From Bin5 sp034428395 (lineage in GTDB: Bacteria; Chloroflexota; Anaerolineae; Caldilineales; Caldilineaceae), in contig DAOUHX010000451.1 in NCBI GenBank assembly GCA_034428395.1, positions 1-10,861 on the forward strand: a stretch of DNA of 10,861 nucleotides, read 5' to 3'. The translations under genes were made by a program, and so were the position numbers. Shown in pieces: positions 1 to 7,300 of this stretch (positions are counted from its first letter, which is position 1; each line of letters begins with the position of its first letter). The notes beneath the pieces were generated by a model. The model made no database searches. It had not been told where the DNA came from and saw nothing but the letters and a program-made list of their open reading frames with translations.

Positions 1-39
1 GAGATTCCACACCTAAGGGCATAGGAGGGAACAAACGCA

Positions 40-1068
40 ATGAACGTACGCGTCGGACTGATCGGCTTCGGCGGATGGACCAGAACGGCCTACGTGCCCG
101 CACTGCAGCGCGACGGGCGCGCTCAAATAGTCTCCGCTGCCGCGCCCAGCGAGGCCACACAGCAGCGTATACGCTCCGAACTGGGAGCAGGCGTTGACGT
201 CTACTCTAGCGCCGCAGAACTGCTGACCGGCCCGCCCATTGACGCGGTTTGCGTCGCCGTCTCCGACGCAGCGCACGAGGAGGCGATCGGCGCGGCGCTA
301 GACGCGGGCGTGCACGTTTTCTACGAGCCTCCCTTGGCGAACGAGCGGCAACGCATCCGCCCCATGGTGAAGCGGCTGCTCGACGCACCGCAGGTGACCC
401 ACGCCGACCTCGAAATCGGGTTCATCCCCGCCTTCGTCGAGGCGGTCAGACGAGTGCGAAGCGGGGAGTTAGGACAGCTCCGCACGGTATCCGTGCGTCT
501 CCAGTGCAGCTGGGACGCCAACCCAGAGGCCGATCTGAGCACGCTCAACCACATCGCCCCATGGTATGTAGATACACTCAACCGCGTCGTGGGCGGCATC
601 CCGTCGCGTGCCCTGATCCTGGAAGGCAGCGGTCTACCTGGCCGCGCACAAAGGCAGTGCCAGGGAATCTACGACTACGATGGTGTCTGGGGAACGGTGC
701 AGGTCAATCTCGGCAGCGTCGTCGAGCTGGAGACGACGGTCGAGGCAAACGGAGATGACGGCGATATTGTCGTAGATCTCTTCTCCGGGGCACTGCGGCA
801 GCGCTCGCGTGAGAACAACGAGTGGTCGGTCGAACAGATCGCGGAGAGCGAGCCGCGCGCCGGCTGGCCCGGCATGAACGAGTGCGTTGCGGCGTTCCTG
901 GACGCCGTCGCCGGCGAAACGCCATCAGAAACGGTCCCGCCCGCCGATGCGCCCGCCGATGCGCCCGCCGTCGCACTGCTCCACCTGATCGGCATGGCCG
1001 CGGAGGCCTCGAAAGAAAGCGGCGGTTGGGCCGACATTGAAGCGGTCAGCGCGCTGCACGCAGAATAG
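40..1068 (+). CDS. Gfo/Idh/MocA family oxidoreductase, atypical active site
   Basis: A 342-residue protein with the length and layout of the Gfo/Idh/MocA family of NAD(P)-dependent sugar and cyclitol dehydrogenases. An N-terminal Rossmann strand carries GLIGFGG (residues 6-12), followed by alternating strands and helices to about residue 120. The C-terminal alpha/beta domain starts near IGFIPAFVEAVRRV. The ATG is preceded by a strong ribosome site, AGGAGG at 23-28, which decides the start. Oddities: the family's EKP motif, whose Lys is normally catalytic, reads EPP here (residues 96-98). The usual H-x-x-D pair reads WYVD in APWYVDTLNRV, so the proton-relay His is also missing. A 12-bp repeat encodes PADAPADAPA near the C-terminus. 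It is the only plus-strand gene in the window and converges on the dioxygenase gene. The family call is firm. Substrate is unknown, and the protein may be non-catalytic or use unusual chemistry. Confidence 0.88.
   Translation: MNVRVGLIGFGGWTRTAYVPALQRDGRAQIVSAAAPSEATQQRIRSELGAGVDVYSSAAELLTGPPIDAVCVAVSDAAHEEAIGAALDAGVHVFYEPPLANERQRIRPMVKRLLDAPQVTHADLEIGFIPAFVEAVRRVRSGELGQLRTVSVRLQCSWDANPEADLSTLNHIAPWYVDTLNRVVGGIPSRALILEGSGLPGRAQRQCQGIYDYDGVWGTVQVNLGSVVELETTVEANGDDGDIVVDLFSGALRQRSRENNEWSVEQIAESEPRAGWPGMNECVAAFLDAVAGETPSETVPPADAPADAPAVALLHLIGMAAEASKESGGWADIEAVSALHAE
940..970 (+). repeat. 12-bp in-frame tandem repeat, 2.6 copies
   Basis: The unit cccgccgatgcg occurs at 940-951 and 952-963, with a partial copy at 964-970. 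It lies in frame in the oxidoreductase gene and encodes an Ala/Asp/Pro-rich linker (PADAPADAPA). This is probably a slippage product in a tolerant surface loop. Confidence 0.8.
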
Positions 1069-1182
1069 ATCGCAGCGCGGCACGGTCCGCTTGCGGCAGG
1101 ACCTGTGTCTCCACATCAATCCATCCCGCACGATTCGGAAAAGGAAACACAGCCTGCAGCATCCGTTCCACCCGCGCGTGCC

Positions 1183-2043
1183 CTAGCCCCGCGCTGGCTC
1201 GCTCATGGTCTCCTTAGCCTTGCGCACTGCCTCGGGCAGATGGTCATAGTTGGCCAGCGCCTGCCGCAGATGGACCATCCGCCGGGGCGACGCCGTGCGC
1301 AGCATCGCCCCGCCGTACGGCTCCTCAATCCAAAAGCGCGCAAAACCCGTCAGCTCATTGCGCAACAACTGCAGCTCGTCTTCGGCATATTTGTATGTGC
1401 AGTTGATCGTGAACATGCGGCGCCGGTTACTGCCGCCCCAGGCGCTGTGCTTGCAGTTCTGGTTGAATACGACCACGTCGCCCGGGTTACTATCCATCGA
1501 CACCGCCGGCACCTGGCTGCCGTTGATGCCCAGCTTCTCAGGCGCGACTCTCAGACTCTCCTCAAGCGCGTCGGCGTAGTGATCGCCGTACCTATGGCTT
1601 CCCGGGATCAGCCGCAACGCGCCGGATTCCGCGGTAACCGGGTCAAGATATAAGGCCATCTTGTAGAAGAGACGCGGCGGCTTGCCCCGCATCTTGCCGG
1701 TCCAGTCGGTGTCCGAATGCCAGCGCGTGTCGCCGACGTAAAAGTTGCCGTCGCTGCCGAGGTAGTTGTAATCCTCACCCAGCAGGTCGGTGAAGATGCC
1801 GTCGACGCGCGGATCATCGAGAAGCGAGGAGAGGTATTCGCTCGAATCGATGAATGGCACAAGACAAGACCGGGCAGTGCCGTCGTGGGGCTTGCCGTCG
1901 TGGCCGCCGCCGTGCGCGGCGAAAAGGGCCTCAAACTCTTCGATGATCTCGTCGATGCGGTCGCTCAACAGACCCGGAAGGATCAGGTAGCCGAACAGGT
2001 CCAGGAATGCGTGCTGCTGCTCTGTCAATCGATAGCCGCCCAT
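1183..2043 (-). CDS. Phytanoyl-CoA dioxygenase (PhyH) family Fe(II)/2-oxoglutarate oxygenase
   Basis: A 286-residue cytoplasmic protein of the PhyH family. Members hydroxylate an unactivated carbon while decarboxylating 2-oxoglutarate to succinate. The double-stranded beta-helix iron triad is visible: HSD in DTRWHSDTDW (His109, Asp111) and the distal His199 in NQNCKHSAWGG. One of the arginines just after it (RRR, 207-209) is positioned to bind 2-oxoglutarate. The segments LYLDPVTAESGALRLIPGSH and NPGDVVVFN are typical of the fold. Length fits the family (about 250-300). The ATG at 2043 has AGGAGGGA five bases upstream. It is the last gene of the minus-strand series, 126 nt after the LLM oxidoreductase. 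No signal peptide or membrane segment is seen. Bacterial PhyH proteins act on diverse small molecules, so the name does not imply phytanoyl-CoA as substrate. Confidence 0.9.
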   Translation of the reverse strand: MGGYRLTEQQHAFLDLFGYLILPGLLSDRIDEIIEEFEALFAAHGGGHDGKPHDGTARSCLVPFIDSSEYLSSLLDDPRVDGIFTDLLGEDYNYLGSDGNFYVGDTRWHSDTDWTGKMRGKPPRLFYKMALYLDPVTAESGALRLIPGSHRYGDHYADALEESLRVAPEKLGINGSQVPAVSMDSNPGDVVVFNQNCKHSAWGGSNRRRMFTINCTYKYAEDELQLLRNELTGFARFWIEEPYGGAMLRTASPRRMVHLRQALANYDHLPEAVRKAKETMSEPARG

Positions 2044-2169
2044 GTGTCCCTCCTGGTTTACTGGTATCCCTCTTGTAGCAGCGTCTAAAGTGACCCGATT
2101 CCAACTTCCAACGAGTGCGAAGCGGAAGGCCCAATCGGACCGAACCTATGCCCCGTCCGCCTTTGGCCG

Positions 2170-3039
2170 CTACCCGCCCTGGTGGACCGGGAAAACTTCG
2201 GATGCGATCGTCTCCATCTGGCTCTGAATGGCGCCGGCCGTCGGGCAGGTATAGAAGTCGAAAAGCATGTGCTCCACGCCTGCCTCGGCGAAGCGCCCAA
2301 TCCGGTCGATGACCGCCGATATTGGACCGCTCATTGAGGAAACTTCCGGGTCAGCCCCCTCACCGACCTCCGTGCGGCAGTGGTAGATGACCGTCTTCGG
2401 CGCGCCGTTAGACCACGCCCGCAGCTTGGCGACGCCCGCGGCAACCACCTCCGGCTCGACGTGGATCGGCTGCCAGCCGTCACCCTTCGTTGCCGCGCGG
2501 CGGATGGCCGCATCGCTCAGCCCGCCGATTGTGAGCGGGGGACCGCCCTCCTGCGCCGGCTTCGGCTCAAACGAGCTCTCCTCGAAGTTGATCCACTCGC
2601 CGCTGAATGAGGGCCGGTCCTCGCTCCACAGAACCTGCATCACGTCCATCCATTCGTCCATGATGCGGCCGCGCTGCCGGAAGTCGCTGCGCAGAAAGCG
2701 GTACTCGTCCTCCATCCAACCCACGCCGATTCCCAGGATGAGACGGCCATTCGCGTACTGGTCGACCGCAGCCGCCTGCTTGGCCGCCAGGATCGGGTCG
2801 CGCTGCGGCAGCACGAGCACCGTCGTTCCCAACGTAACCCGCTCTGTAATGGCGGCCACGTAGCCCAGGGTGACGAAAGTCTCGATCATGCAGAAGTCGC
2901 TGTACTGCGCATGCACCAGCACATGATCGGCCGCCCACAACGAATCAAAGCCTGTCTGCTCCGCTGCCAGCGCCACCTGCCGCACCGCTTCAGGTGATTT
3001 TGCCGGGCCGTGGCTGGGTAGAAAGACGCCAAATTTCAT
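2170..3039 (-). CDS. LLM class flavin/F420-dependent oxidoreductase
   Basis: A 289-residue luciferase-like monooxygenase family TIM-barrel protein. It begins MKFGVFLPSHGP, the standard first strand. TGFDSLWAADHV (29-40), the ITERVTLGTTVLVLPQRDP strand region and LILGIGVGWMEDEY (100-113) are typical of the F420-dependent branch, which transfers hydride to or from coenzyme F420; FMN use cannot be excluded. The frame stays open upstream to 3162, but the ATG at 3039 has a perfect GGAGGGAG site just upstream and matches the family N-terminus, so I choose it. The short upstream extension would overlap the preceding gene's end. It lies 103 nt after sulfatase A and 126 nt before the dioxygenase. Such enzymes commonly oxidise or desulfurise small organics, which would fit the sulfatase neighbours, but the substrate is unknown. 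If F420 is used, the host must make it. Confidence 0.88.
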   Translation of the reverse strand: MKFGVFLPSHGPAKSPEAVRQVALAAEQTGFDSLWAADHVLVHAQYSDFCMIETFVTLGYVAAITERVTLGTTVLVLPQRDPILAAKQAAAVDQYANGRLILGIGVGWMEDEYRFLRSDFRQRGRIMDEWMDVMQVLWSEDRPSFSGEWINFEESSFEPKPAQEGGPPLTIGGLSDAAIRRAATKGDGWQPIHVEPEVVAAGVAKLRAWSNGAPKTVIYHCRTEVGEGADPEVSSMSGPISAVIDRIGRFAEAGVEHMLFDFYTCPTAGAIQSQMETIASEVFPVHQGG

Positions 3040-3107
3040 CAGCTCCCTCCTTGTCGTCGGCGTAACAGCCGCCCTCCGCTCCTGCAAAGGTAGAGATGTT
3101 GGGCTAA

Positions 3108-3136
3108 AGAATAGCAGTTGTGCTGAATCGCGTCCA
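3108..3136 (-). promoter_or_regulatory. Candidate sigma70-type promoter for the LLM oxidoreductase gene
   Basis: On the minus strand TGGACG (3136-3131), a 17-nt spacer and TATTCT (3113-3108) match the -35 and -10 boxes at four of six positions each. They lie between the sulfatase A stop and the oxidoreductase ribosome site, leaving a leader of about 60 nt. The match is modest and could be chance. Confidence 0.25.
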
Positions 3137-3142
3137 CCGGCG

Positions 3143-4603
3143 TTATAGCGTCCCCATATCAAAGGCCGCGAATTCGACTTCCGGCTGCAGCAACCGCAAC
3201 TGCGCGTCCCCCGTCCGTTCCGCCTCCGCCATCAAATAGTCGAAACAGCTCTTGCGCACCCCTGCGTATTCCGGGTTGTAGAAGCAGTTGTGGAGTTCGT
3301 GGGGGTCGTTTTCCAGATCGTACAGCTCGCACAGATCGGTCAGGTTCCACACCAGCTTCCAGCAGCCGTCCGTTACCATGCGCGCCGAGTAGTGTCCCCA
3401 GGGATCGCCGTGGTACTGTGCGTAATGCATGCTGCGCGGCCAGTCGTCCCCTCCCGCCGCCAGCCCCAGCAGTGACTGCCCGTGAAGGCTGCGGCCCCCC
3501 AGGTGACTCTGCTCCTCGCCCGTCATCAGATGCAGGCACGTGGCGGTCACGTCCATCAGGTGCACCATATTCCCGTTCCGCCTGGCCTCGCCAGCCTCTG
3601 GCGCCTTCACCAACAGCGGAATCCGGTAGGTCTCGTCATACATATACGCGCCCTTATTGATCAGCCCGTGCGACCCCGCCATGTCCCCGTGGTCCGCCGT
3701 GAATATGATCGCCGTCTCGTCGTAAAGGTCCAGCTCCTTAAGCGTCGCCGCGACCTCGCCCACCATCTGGTCGATCAGCTCAATATAGGAAAAGCAGCAC
3801 GCCAGCAACTCCCTCAGCTCCTTGTCCTGCTCCTCCTGCGAAAGCCCTTCACTGTACGACCCGTTCAACAGCCGGACTTTCCTCTGATTGATCGGCTTCC
3901 CCTCAAACGTGTCATACCGGTTCGGCCACATTTCGATGTCGGCGGCATCGTACCGTATGCCCCACTCATGCGGGACCATCCAAGGAAAGTGGGGCCCGGG
4001 GAAGGAGCAGGTTGCGAAAAACGGCCTTGTCTTGTCTCGCGTCCGCAGAAACTCCTGTGTATAGCGGGCCGCGACCACGTCGGGAAATCCCTCCATTCCT
4101 ACCGCCAGGGTACCCGCCGCGCCGCGGCCCACGTTCTGAACGAGCGGGGCGATTCTGGTGCTGAGGTGCCAGTGCGAGCTGTCCAGGAAAACGGGGCCGC
4201 CCTCGTACGGCTCCCGATGCGTGTGATGGAAGCGGGAGTCGAACAGGTCCTGCGCCGGGCCGATGTGCCACTTGCCGAACCAGGCCGATTCATAGTTGCT
4301 CTCCTCGTCGACCCAGTCCTGCAGCATGGTCATGTCAGGCCGCGGGTGTTCGCAATAGGAGTATTTCGGCGTCGAGTTGTTGAACATGTGGTGCCCGTGG
4401 GGGTAGAGGCCTGTGAGCAGGCTGGCACGCGCAGGCGAGCATAAAGCCAAGGGCGTATAGGCCCGTTCGAAGAGGCAGGCGTCCTTAGCCAGCGCCGCTA
4501 TATGCGGCGTTCGCACCAGCGTTTCTCTGTAACAGCTCAGCAGATCGATTCGCAGCTGGTCGCACAGAAAGATGAGAATGTTCGGTCTTTCCTGACTGGA
4601 CAT
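3143..4603 (-). CDS. Sulfatase (formylglycine-dependent, S1 family), copy A
   Basis: A 486-residue alkaline-phosphatase-superfamily sulfatase that hydrolyses a sulfate ester. Visible motifs in order: PNILIFLCDQLRID with metal ligand Asp15 (DQ rather than the commoner DD); CSPAR (Cys55, Pro57, Arg59), the C-x-P-x-R signature whose Cys is oxidised to formylglycine; GKWHIG (Lys111, His113); PGPHFPW (His205); TADHGDMAGSHG (Asp304, His305) and Lys317. The C-terminal half ends with the usual WKLVWN...ELYDLENDPHE segment. No signal peptide precedes the fold, so it should act in the cytoplasm on an imported or internal substrate. The frame is open to 4684, but the ATG at 4603 aligns exactly with the start of copy B and gives a family-like N-terminus. 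About three quarters of the first 80 residues match copy B. The activating enzyme (FGE or anSME) is not in the window. Confidence 0.93.
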   Translation of the reverse strand: MSSQERPNILIFLCDQLRIDLLSCYRETLVRTPHIAALAKDACLFERAYTPLALCSPARASLLTGLYPHGHHMFNNSTPKYSYCEHPRPDMTMLQDWVDEESNYESAWFGKWHIGPAQDLFDSRFHHTHREPYEGGPVFLDSSHWHLSTRIAPLVQNVGRGAAGTLAVGMEGFPDVVAARYTQEFLRTRDKTRPFFATCSFPGPHFPWMVPHEWGIRYDAADIEMWPNRYDTFEGKPINQRKVRLLNGSYSEGLSQEEQDKELRELLACCFSYIELIDQMVGEVAATLKELDLYDETAIIFTADHGDMAGSHGLINKGAYMYDETYRIPLLVKAPEAGEARRNGNMVHLMDVTATCLHLMTGEEQSHLGGRSLHGQSLLGLAAGGDDWPRSMHYAQYHGDPWGHYSARMVTDGCWKLVWNLTDLCELYDLENDPHELHNCFYNPEYAGVRKSCFDYLMAEAERTGDAQLRLLQPEVEFAAFDMGTL

Positions 4604-4673
4604 ATGCCAAGCCCCCGCTGCGTCTGGTACAGTTCTGTAATCCCGGCCAAGCGAAGGCATGCTCCCCTGACAA

Positions 4674-4750
4674 AAGAGCTGCATCCCTTATGAAGAGAGC
4701 GCTATCACTTCGCCGCTCTATTGCGGGTGTGCTGCCTGTACGCAGCTCTT
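4674..4750. other. Nested inverted repeats in the leader between the sulfatase genes
   Basis: A perfect 9-bp inverted repeat, AAGAGCTGC at 4674-4682 and GCAGCTCTT at 4742-4750, encloses a second one, AGAGCG at 4696-4701 and CGCTCT at 4714-4719. In the direction of transcription (minus) the outer stem is followed by TTTTG. It could be a terminator for sulfatase B, a leader-RNA structure before sulfatase A, or an operator. The 59-nt outer loop makes a classic intrinsic terminator doubtful. Confidence 0.35.
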
Positions 4751-4830
4751 GCTTCCCGTTTGCCGCCGGCAGTTGAGGGGACGCACCCGCGTCGCCCCGC
4801 TGGCCGCCAAAAGCTTGAATGCAGCGGACG

Positions 4831-6300
4831 CTAAGACAACGCCGCGCCCCCTGGCGACGCCCCCAGCGCGACCTCAATCTCCGGCAAAAGCAGCCGCAGC
4901 TGCGCGTCGTCCGTCCGCTCCGCCTCCGCAACCAGGTAATCAAAGCAGCGGGCGCGCGGCTCCTCATAGTCCGCATCATAGAAGCAGTTGCGCAGCTCGC
5001 GTGGATCGTTTTCCAAATCGTACAGCTCACACAGATCAGTCAGGTTCCACACCAGCTTCCAGCGGCCGTCCGTGACCATGCGCGCCGAATAGTGACCGAA
5101 CCAGTCGCCATGATACTCGGCGTAATGCATCGCGCGCGGCCACTCGCCACTCCCGTCGATCAGCGGCAACAGCGACTGCCCGTGCAGGCGCTGGCCCATC
5201 AGCTCCTCCTGCTCCCTGCCCGTCATCAGATGCAACCAAGTCGCCGTAACATCCATCAGATGCACCGGCGCATCCAGCCGACCGGGCCGCGGCGTGCCCG
5301 CCTGCTTCACCAGCAGGGGAATGCGGTAAATCTCATCATACATGTACCCGCCCTTGTTCGTCAGCCCGTGCGAACCCGCCATGTCCCCGTGGTCCGCCGT
5401 GAAGATGACCACAGTCTCTTCGTACAGTCCCAACTCCTTCAGCGTTGCCAATACCTCGCCCACCATCTGGTCTATCAGCTCCAGGTAGGAATAGCAGCAG
5501 GCCAGCAGTTCCTGCAGCTCCCTGTCGAGTTCAGCCTGCGAAAGGCCGCGGTCGCGCGCATCCCTCATTCGCCGCAGCTTCCTCTGATAGACCGGCTTTC
5601 CCTCGAAGTCGTCATACCGGTTGCCCCAGATCGGCATGTCGTTCGCGTCATAGCGGATGCCCCATTCTTCTGGTACGATCCACTTTGGGTGCGGGCCGGG
5701 GAAGGAGCAGCACAGAAAGAAAGGCTTCTGCGTATCCCGTTCGCGCAGAAAACGCTGCGAGTAGCGCGCCGCCACCACGTCCGGAAAGCCCTCCATCCCG
5801 ACGTCCAGCAGGCCCCCTTCTCCCCGTCCAACGTCGTGTACCAGCTTCCCGATCATCTGGTTCGGGTGCCAGTGCGAGCTTGCGAGGAACGAAGGCCCGC
5901 CTTCGTACGGCCTCTGCGTGTGATGGAATCGGGAGTCGAACAGGTCCTGCGCCGGGCCGATGTGCCATTTGCCGAACCAGGCCGACTCGTATTCGCCCGC
6001 TTCGTCGATCCAGTCCTGGATCATGGCGACGCCGGGCCGCAGGTGTTCACAGTAGGAGTACCGCGGCGTCGAATTGTTGAACATGTGGTGGCTGTGGGGG
6101 TACAGCCCGGTCAGCAAGCTGGCGCGGGCAGGCGAGCAGATCGCCGAGGGCGTGTAGGCCCGCTCGAAGACGCAGGAGTCCGCGGCCAGGGCGGAGATGT
6201 TGGGCGTGCGCGCTAGGGTCTCCTGGTAACAGGAGAGCAGGTCAAGTCGGAGTTGATCGCAAAGAAAAACCAGAACATTCGGCTTACTGTTAGTGTCCAT
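4831..6300 (-). CDS. Sulfatase (formylglycine-dependent, S1 family), copy B
   Basis: A 489-residue paralog of the downstream sulfatase. The catalytic set is complete: Asp15-Gln16 in FLCDQLRLD, CSPAR at 55-59, GKWHIG at 110-115, PGPHPKW, TADHGDMAGSHG (Asp303, His304) and Lys316. Regions that differ most from copy A are the residues just after FHHT (about 128-165), the stretch after QRK (about 240-258) and the last 15 residues, which may tune substrate choice. The chosen ATG at 6300 aligns with copy A; AGGAGA lies 12 nt upstream and GAGGG 3 nt upstream, so ribosome binding is less ideal than for the other genes. The frame extends to 6357, with an Arg-rich stretch that no family member needs. 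No signal peptide is seen. It is first in the minus-strand series, with 227 nt before copy A. Confidence 0.93.
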   Translation of the reverse strand: MDTNSKPNVLVFLCDQLRLDLLSCYQETLARTPNISALAADSCVFERAYTPSAICSPARASLLTGLYPHSHHMFNNSTPRYSYCEHLRPGVAMIQDWIDEAGEYESAWFGKWHIGPAQDLFDSRFHHTQRPYEGGPSFLASSHWHPNQMIGKLVHDVGRGEGGLLDVGMEGFPDVVAARYSQRFLRERDTQKPFFLCCSFPGPHPKWIVPEEWGIRYDANDMPIWGNRYDDFEGKPVYQRKLRRMRDARDRGLSQAELDRELQELLACCYSYLELIDQMVGEVLATLKELGLYEETVVIFTADHGDMAGSHGLTNKGGYMYDEIYRIPLLVKQAGTPRPGRLDAPVHLMDVTATWLHLMTGREQEELMGQRLHGQSLLPLIDGSGEWPRAMHYAEYHGDWFGHYSARMVTDGRWKLVWNLTDLCELYDLENDPRELRNCFYDADYEEPRARCFDYLVAEAERTDDAQLRLLLPEIEVALGASPGGAALS

Positions 6301-6523
6301 GGGCCCTCGCACTCTCCTGATTCGCGTCAACCAACCCACCCTTTCATCCCGCCGCAAACCGAACTCTAACTGGCGGCAAATTTCCCCTATCCACTGCAGT
6401 TCCGTTGCACAGCAGCGTGGGCAGTTTCAGGCAGCCGGCCACCGGCCACTGACTTCTGCCGCTCCAAGTCTCCAACATGAAACCAAGAACGAAAACCAAT
6501 AGCTGTATTTCCGATCTTAAGGG

Positions 6524-6958
6524 TCAGGAAGTTTCCCACGGATTGACGACGTCAACGTCCAGTGCAGCAAAGTCGTTAACTTTGCTCGTTGCCAATATGA
6601 GTCTGTGGAGCATGGAGGCATCGGCACTCGAGGCATCGGTACTCGAGGCATCGGCCAAATGCAGGACACTGCCAGCGCGACGCGCCTGAGCTCTCGGAAG
6701 GGCTGCCTGCTCAGCCTCTGCACGCGCAACAGGCAGGATACTGTCGACATAGGCTTCAAGTCACATCGACTGAGCGGTGCGCAATGCCTCGCGGCGGCGC
6801 CATTGAGGTAGCAGATTCACGCCAAAATCCAGCTCATGCAGGGCAATTGCCAAACCTCACAACTCAGTTTGCTCAGGCAGGAAGGATCGAACTGGCGTGT
6901 CAGGCGAATCTCTGACAATCTCCGAGACATCGTTAAAGTCGAGGAGATAGCCACTCAT
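6524..6958 (-). pseudogene. PIN-domain toxin (VapC/FitB type), broken by two in-frame stops
   Basis: Reading one minus-strand frame through stops gives a full PIN-domain ribonuclease toxin: MSGYLLDFNDVSEIVRDSPD at the start, LHELDFGVNLLPQWRRREAL in the middle, HLADAS, then LILATSKVNDFAALDVDVV and NPWETS before TGA at 6524-6526. The family acidic residues are still readable: Asp7 of LLDxN, Glu of LHELDFG, Asp of LADA and Asp of NDFA. Damage: TGA at 6857-6859, where relatives usually have Trp (LWLSA-type strand), TGA at 6761-6763, LLDTN changed to LLDFN, and an extra 5-residue repeat after HLADA. No frameshift is needed over 145 codons. The ATG overlaps the antitoxin stop as ATGA. In life such toxins cleave RNA and are held inactive by the partner antitoxin. 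A functional product is not expected. Confidence 0.85.
6615..6655 (-). repeat. 15-bp tandem repeat (2.7 copies) inside the toxin remnant
   Basis: On the plus strand gaggcatcggcactc (6615-6629) is repeated as gaggcatcggtactc (6630-6644) and partly at 6645-6655. On the minus strand it encodes repeating (S/T)DASS-like pentapeptides right after the conserved HLADA motif. Removing one unit restores the usual spacing of about 15 residues between HLADA and LILAT, so one copy appears to be a duplication. Confidence 0.85.
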
Positions 6959-7257
6959 TCGTCTTCCTGGTTCTGGAATGGAGTGTGCCGGTAGAGCTCG
7001 CGCTGGTCGGGGAGTTCGCGGTCAACCCCGTGCGGCATGTTTTCCACCAGTCACTGACCCATTGGCTCTTGACTCTGTTGTTTGGAAGGCTTGTGGTCCT
7101 GTATCTGAGCGTACCACGATTCCGCCAGCACCACGACGAATGGCCTGACCGTGCCGAATTGCTGTGGCCCCTATACCGCCGCGAGCCGCAGGATTACAGG
7201 GAGACGGGTCCGGGCCTCGTCGACCGTCCACGAGCGCTGCTGACCAGACCGATCCAT
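6955..7257 (-). pseudogene. Phd/YefM-type antitoxin, broken by two in-frame stops
   Basis: One frame, read through stops, gives a 100-codon Phd-family antitoxin: the N-terminal DNA-binding part SWTVDEARTRLPVILRLA, then GPQQFGTVRPFVVVLAESWY, then LVENMPHGVDRELPD and a C-terminal toxin-binding tail ending PFQNQEDE before TGA at 6955-6957. TAG at 7171-7173 replaces a residue that is usually Glu (LAxxEGP) and TGA at 7051-7053 replaces the Trp expected in GxWLVENMP. No frameshift is needed. A perfect AGGAGG at 7266-7271 lies 8 nt before the ATG, so translation of the first 28 codons is still possible. The stop overlaps the toxin ATG (ATGA), the classic antitoxin-toxin coupling. Intact relatives bind their own operator and neutralise the toxin. 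This copy would produce at most the N-terminal fragment. Confidence 0.83.
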
Positions 7258-7300
7258 TTTGCTTTCCTCCTGCATGGCTGCGGTCGTCAGTGATAGAACA

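Noticed and set aside
1069..1182. Bidirectional terminator between the convergent oxidoreductase and dioxygenase genes
   Set aside because: Only a 4-bp hairpin (CCGCTTGCGG) is visible, with no following T-run on either strand.
1105..1653. Plus-strand open frame over the dioxygenase gene
   Set aside because: It is a shadow of the minus-strand PhyH gene, which has the iron-binding motifs and a strong ribosome site.
3040..3162. N-terminal extension of the LLM oxidoreductase to an upstream start at 3162
   Set aside because: The ATG at 3039 has a perfect ribosome site and the family-typical N-terminus, and the extension would overlap the sulfatase A stop.
4819..6216. Long plus-strand open frame opposite sulfatase B, and a similar one at 3482-4444 opposite sulfatase A
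   Set aside because: Both are antisense shadows of the sulfatase genes. Their mutual similarity follows from the sulfatases being paralogs; they have Arg/Pro/Val-rich low-complexity composition and no recognisable domain.
6615..6655. CRISPR-like or intergenic minisatellite
   Set aside because: The unit is 15 bp without spacers and is an in-frame pentapeptide duplication inside a gene remnant.
6524..7257. UGA recoded as Trp, which would rescue part of the toxin-antitoxin operon
   Set aside because: One of the four stops is TAG and the transposase stop is TAA. Intact genes in the window use TGG for Trp and at least one (the ThDP enzyme) ends at TGA.
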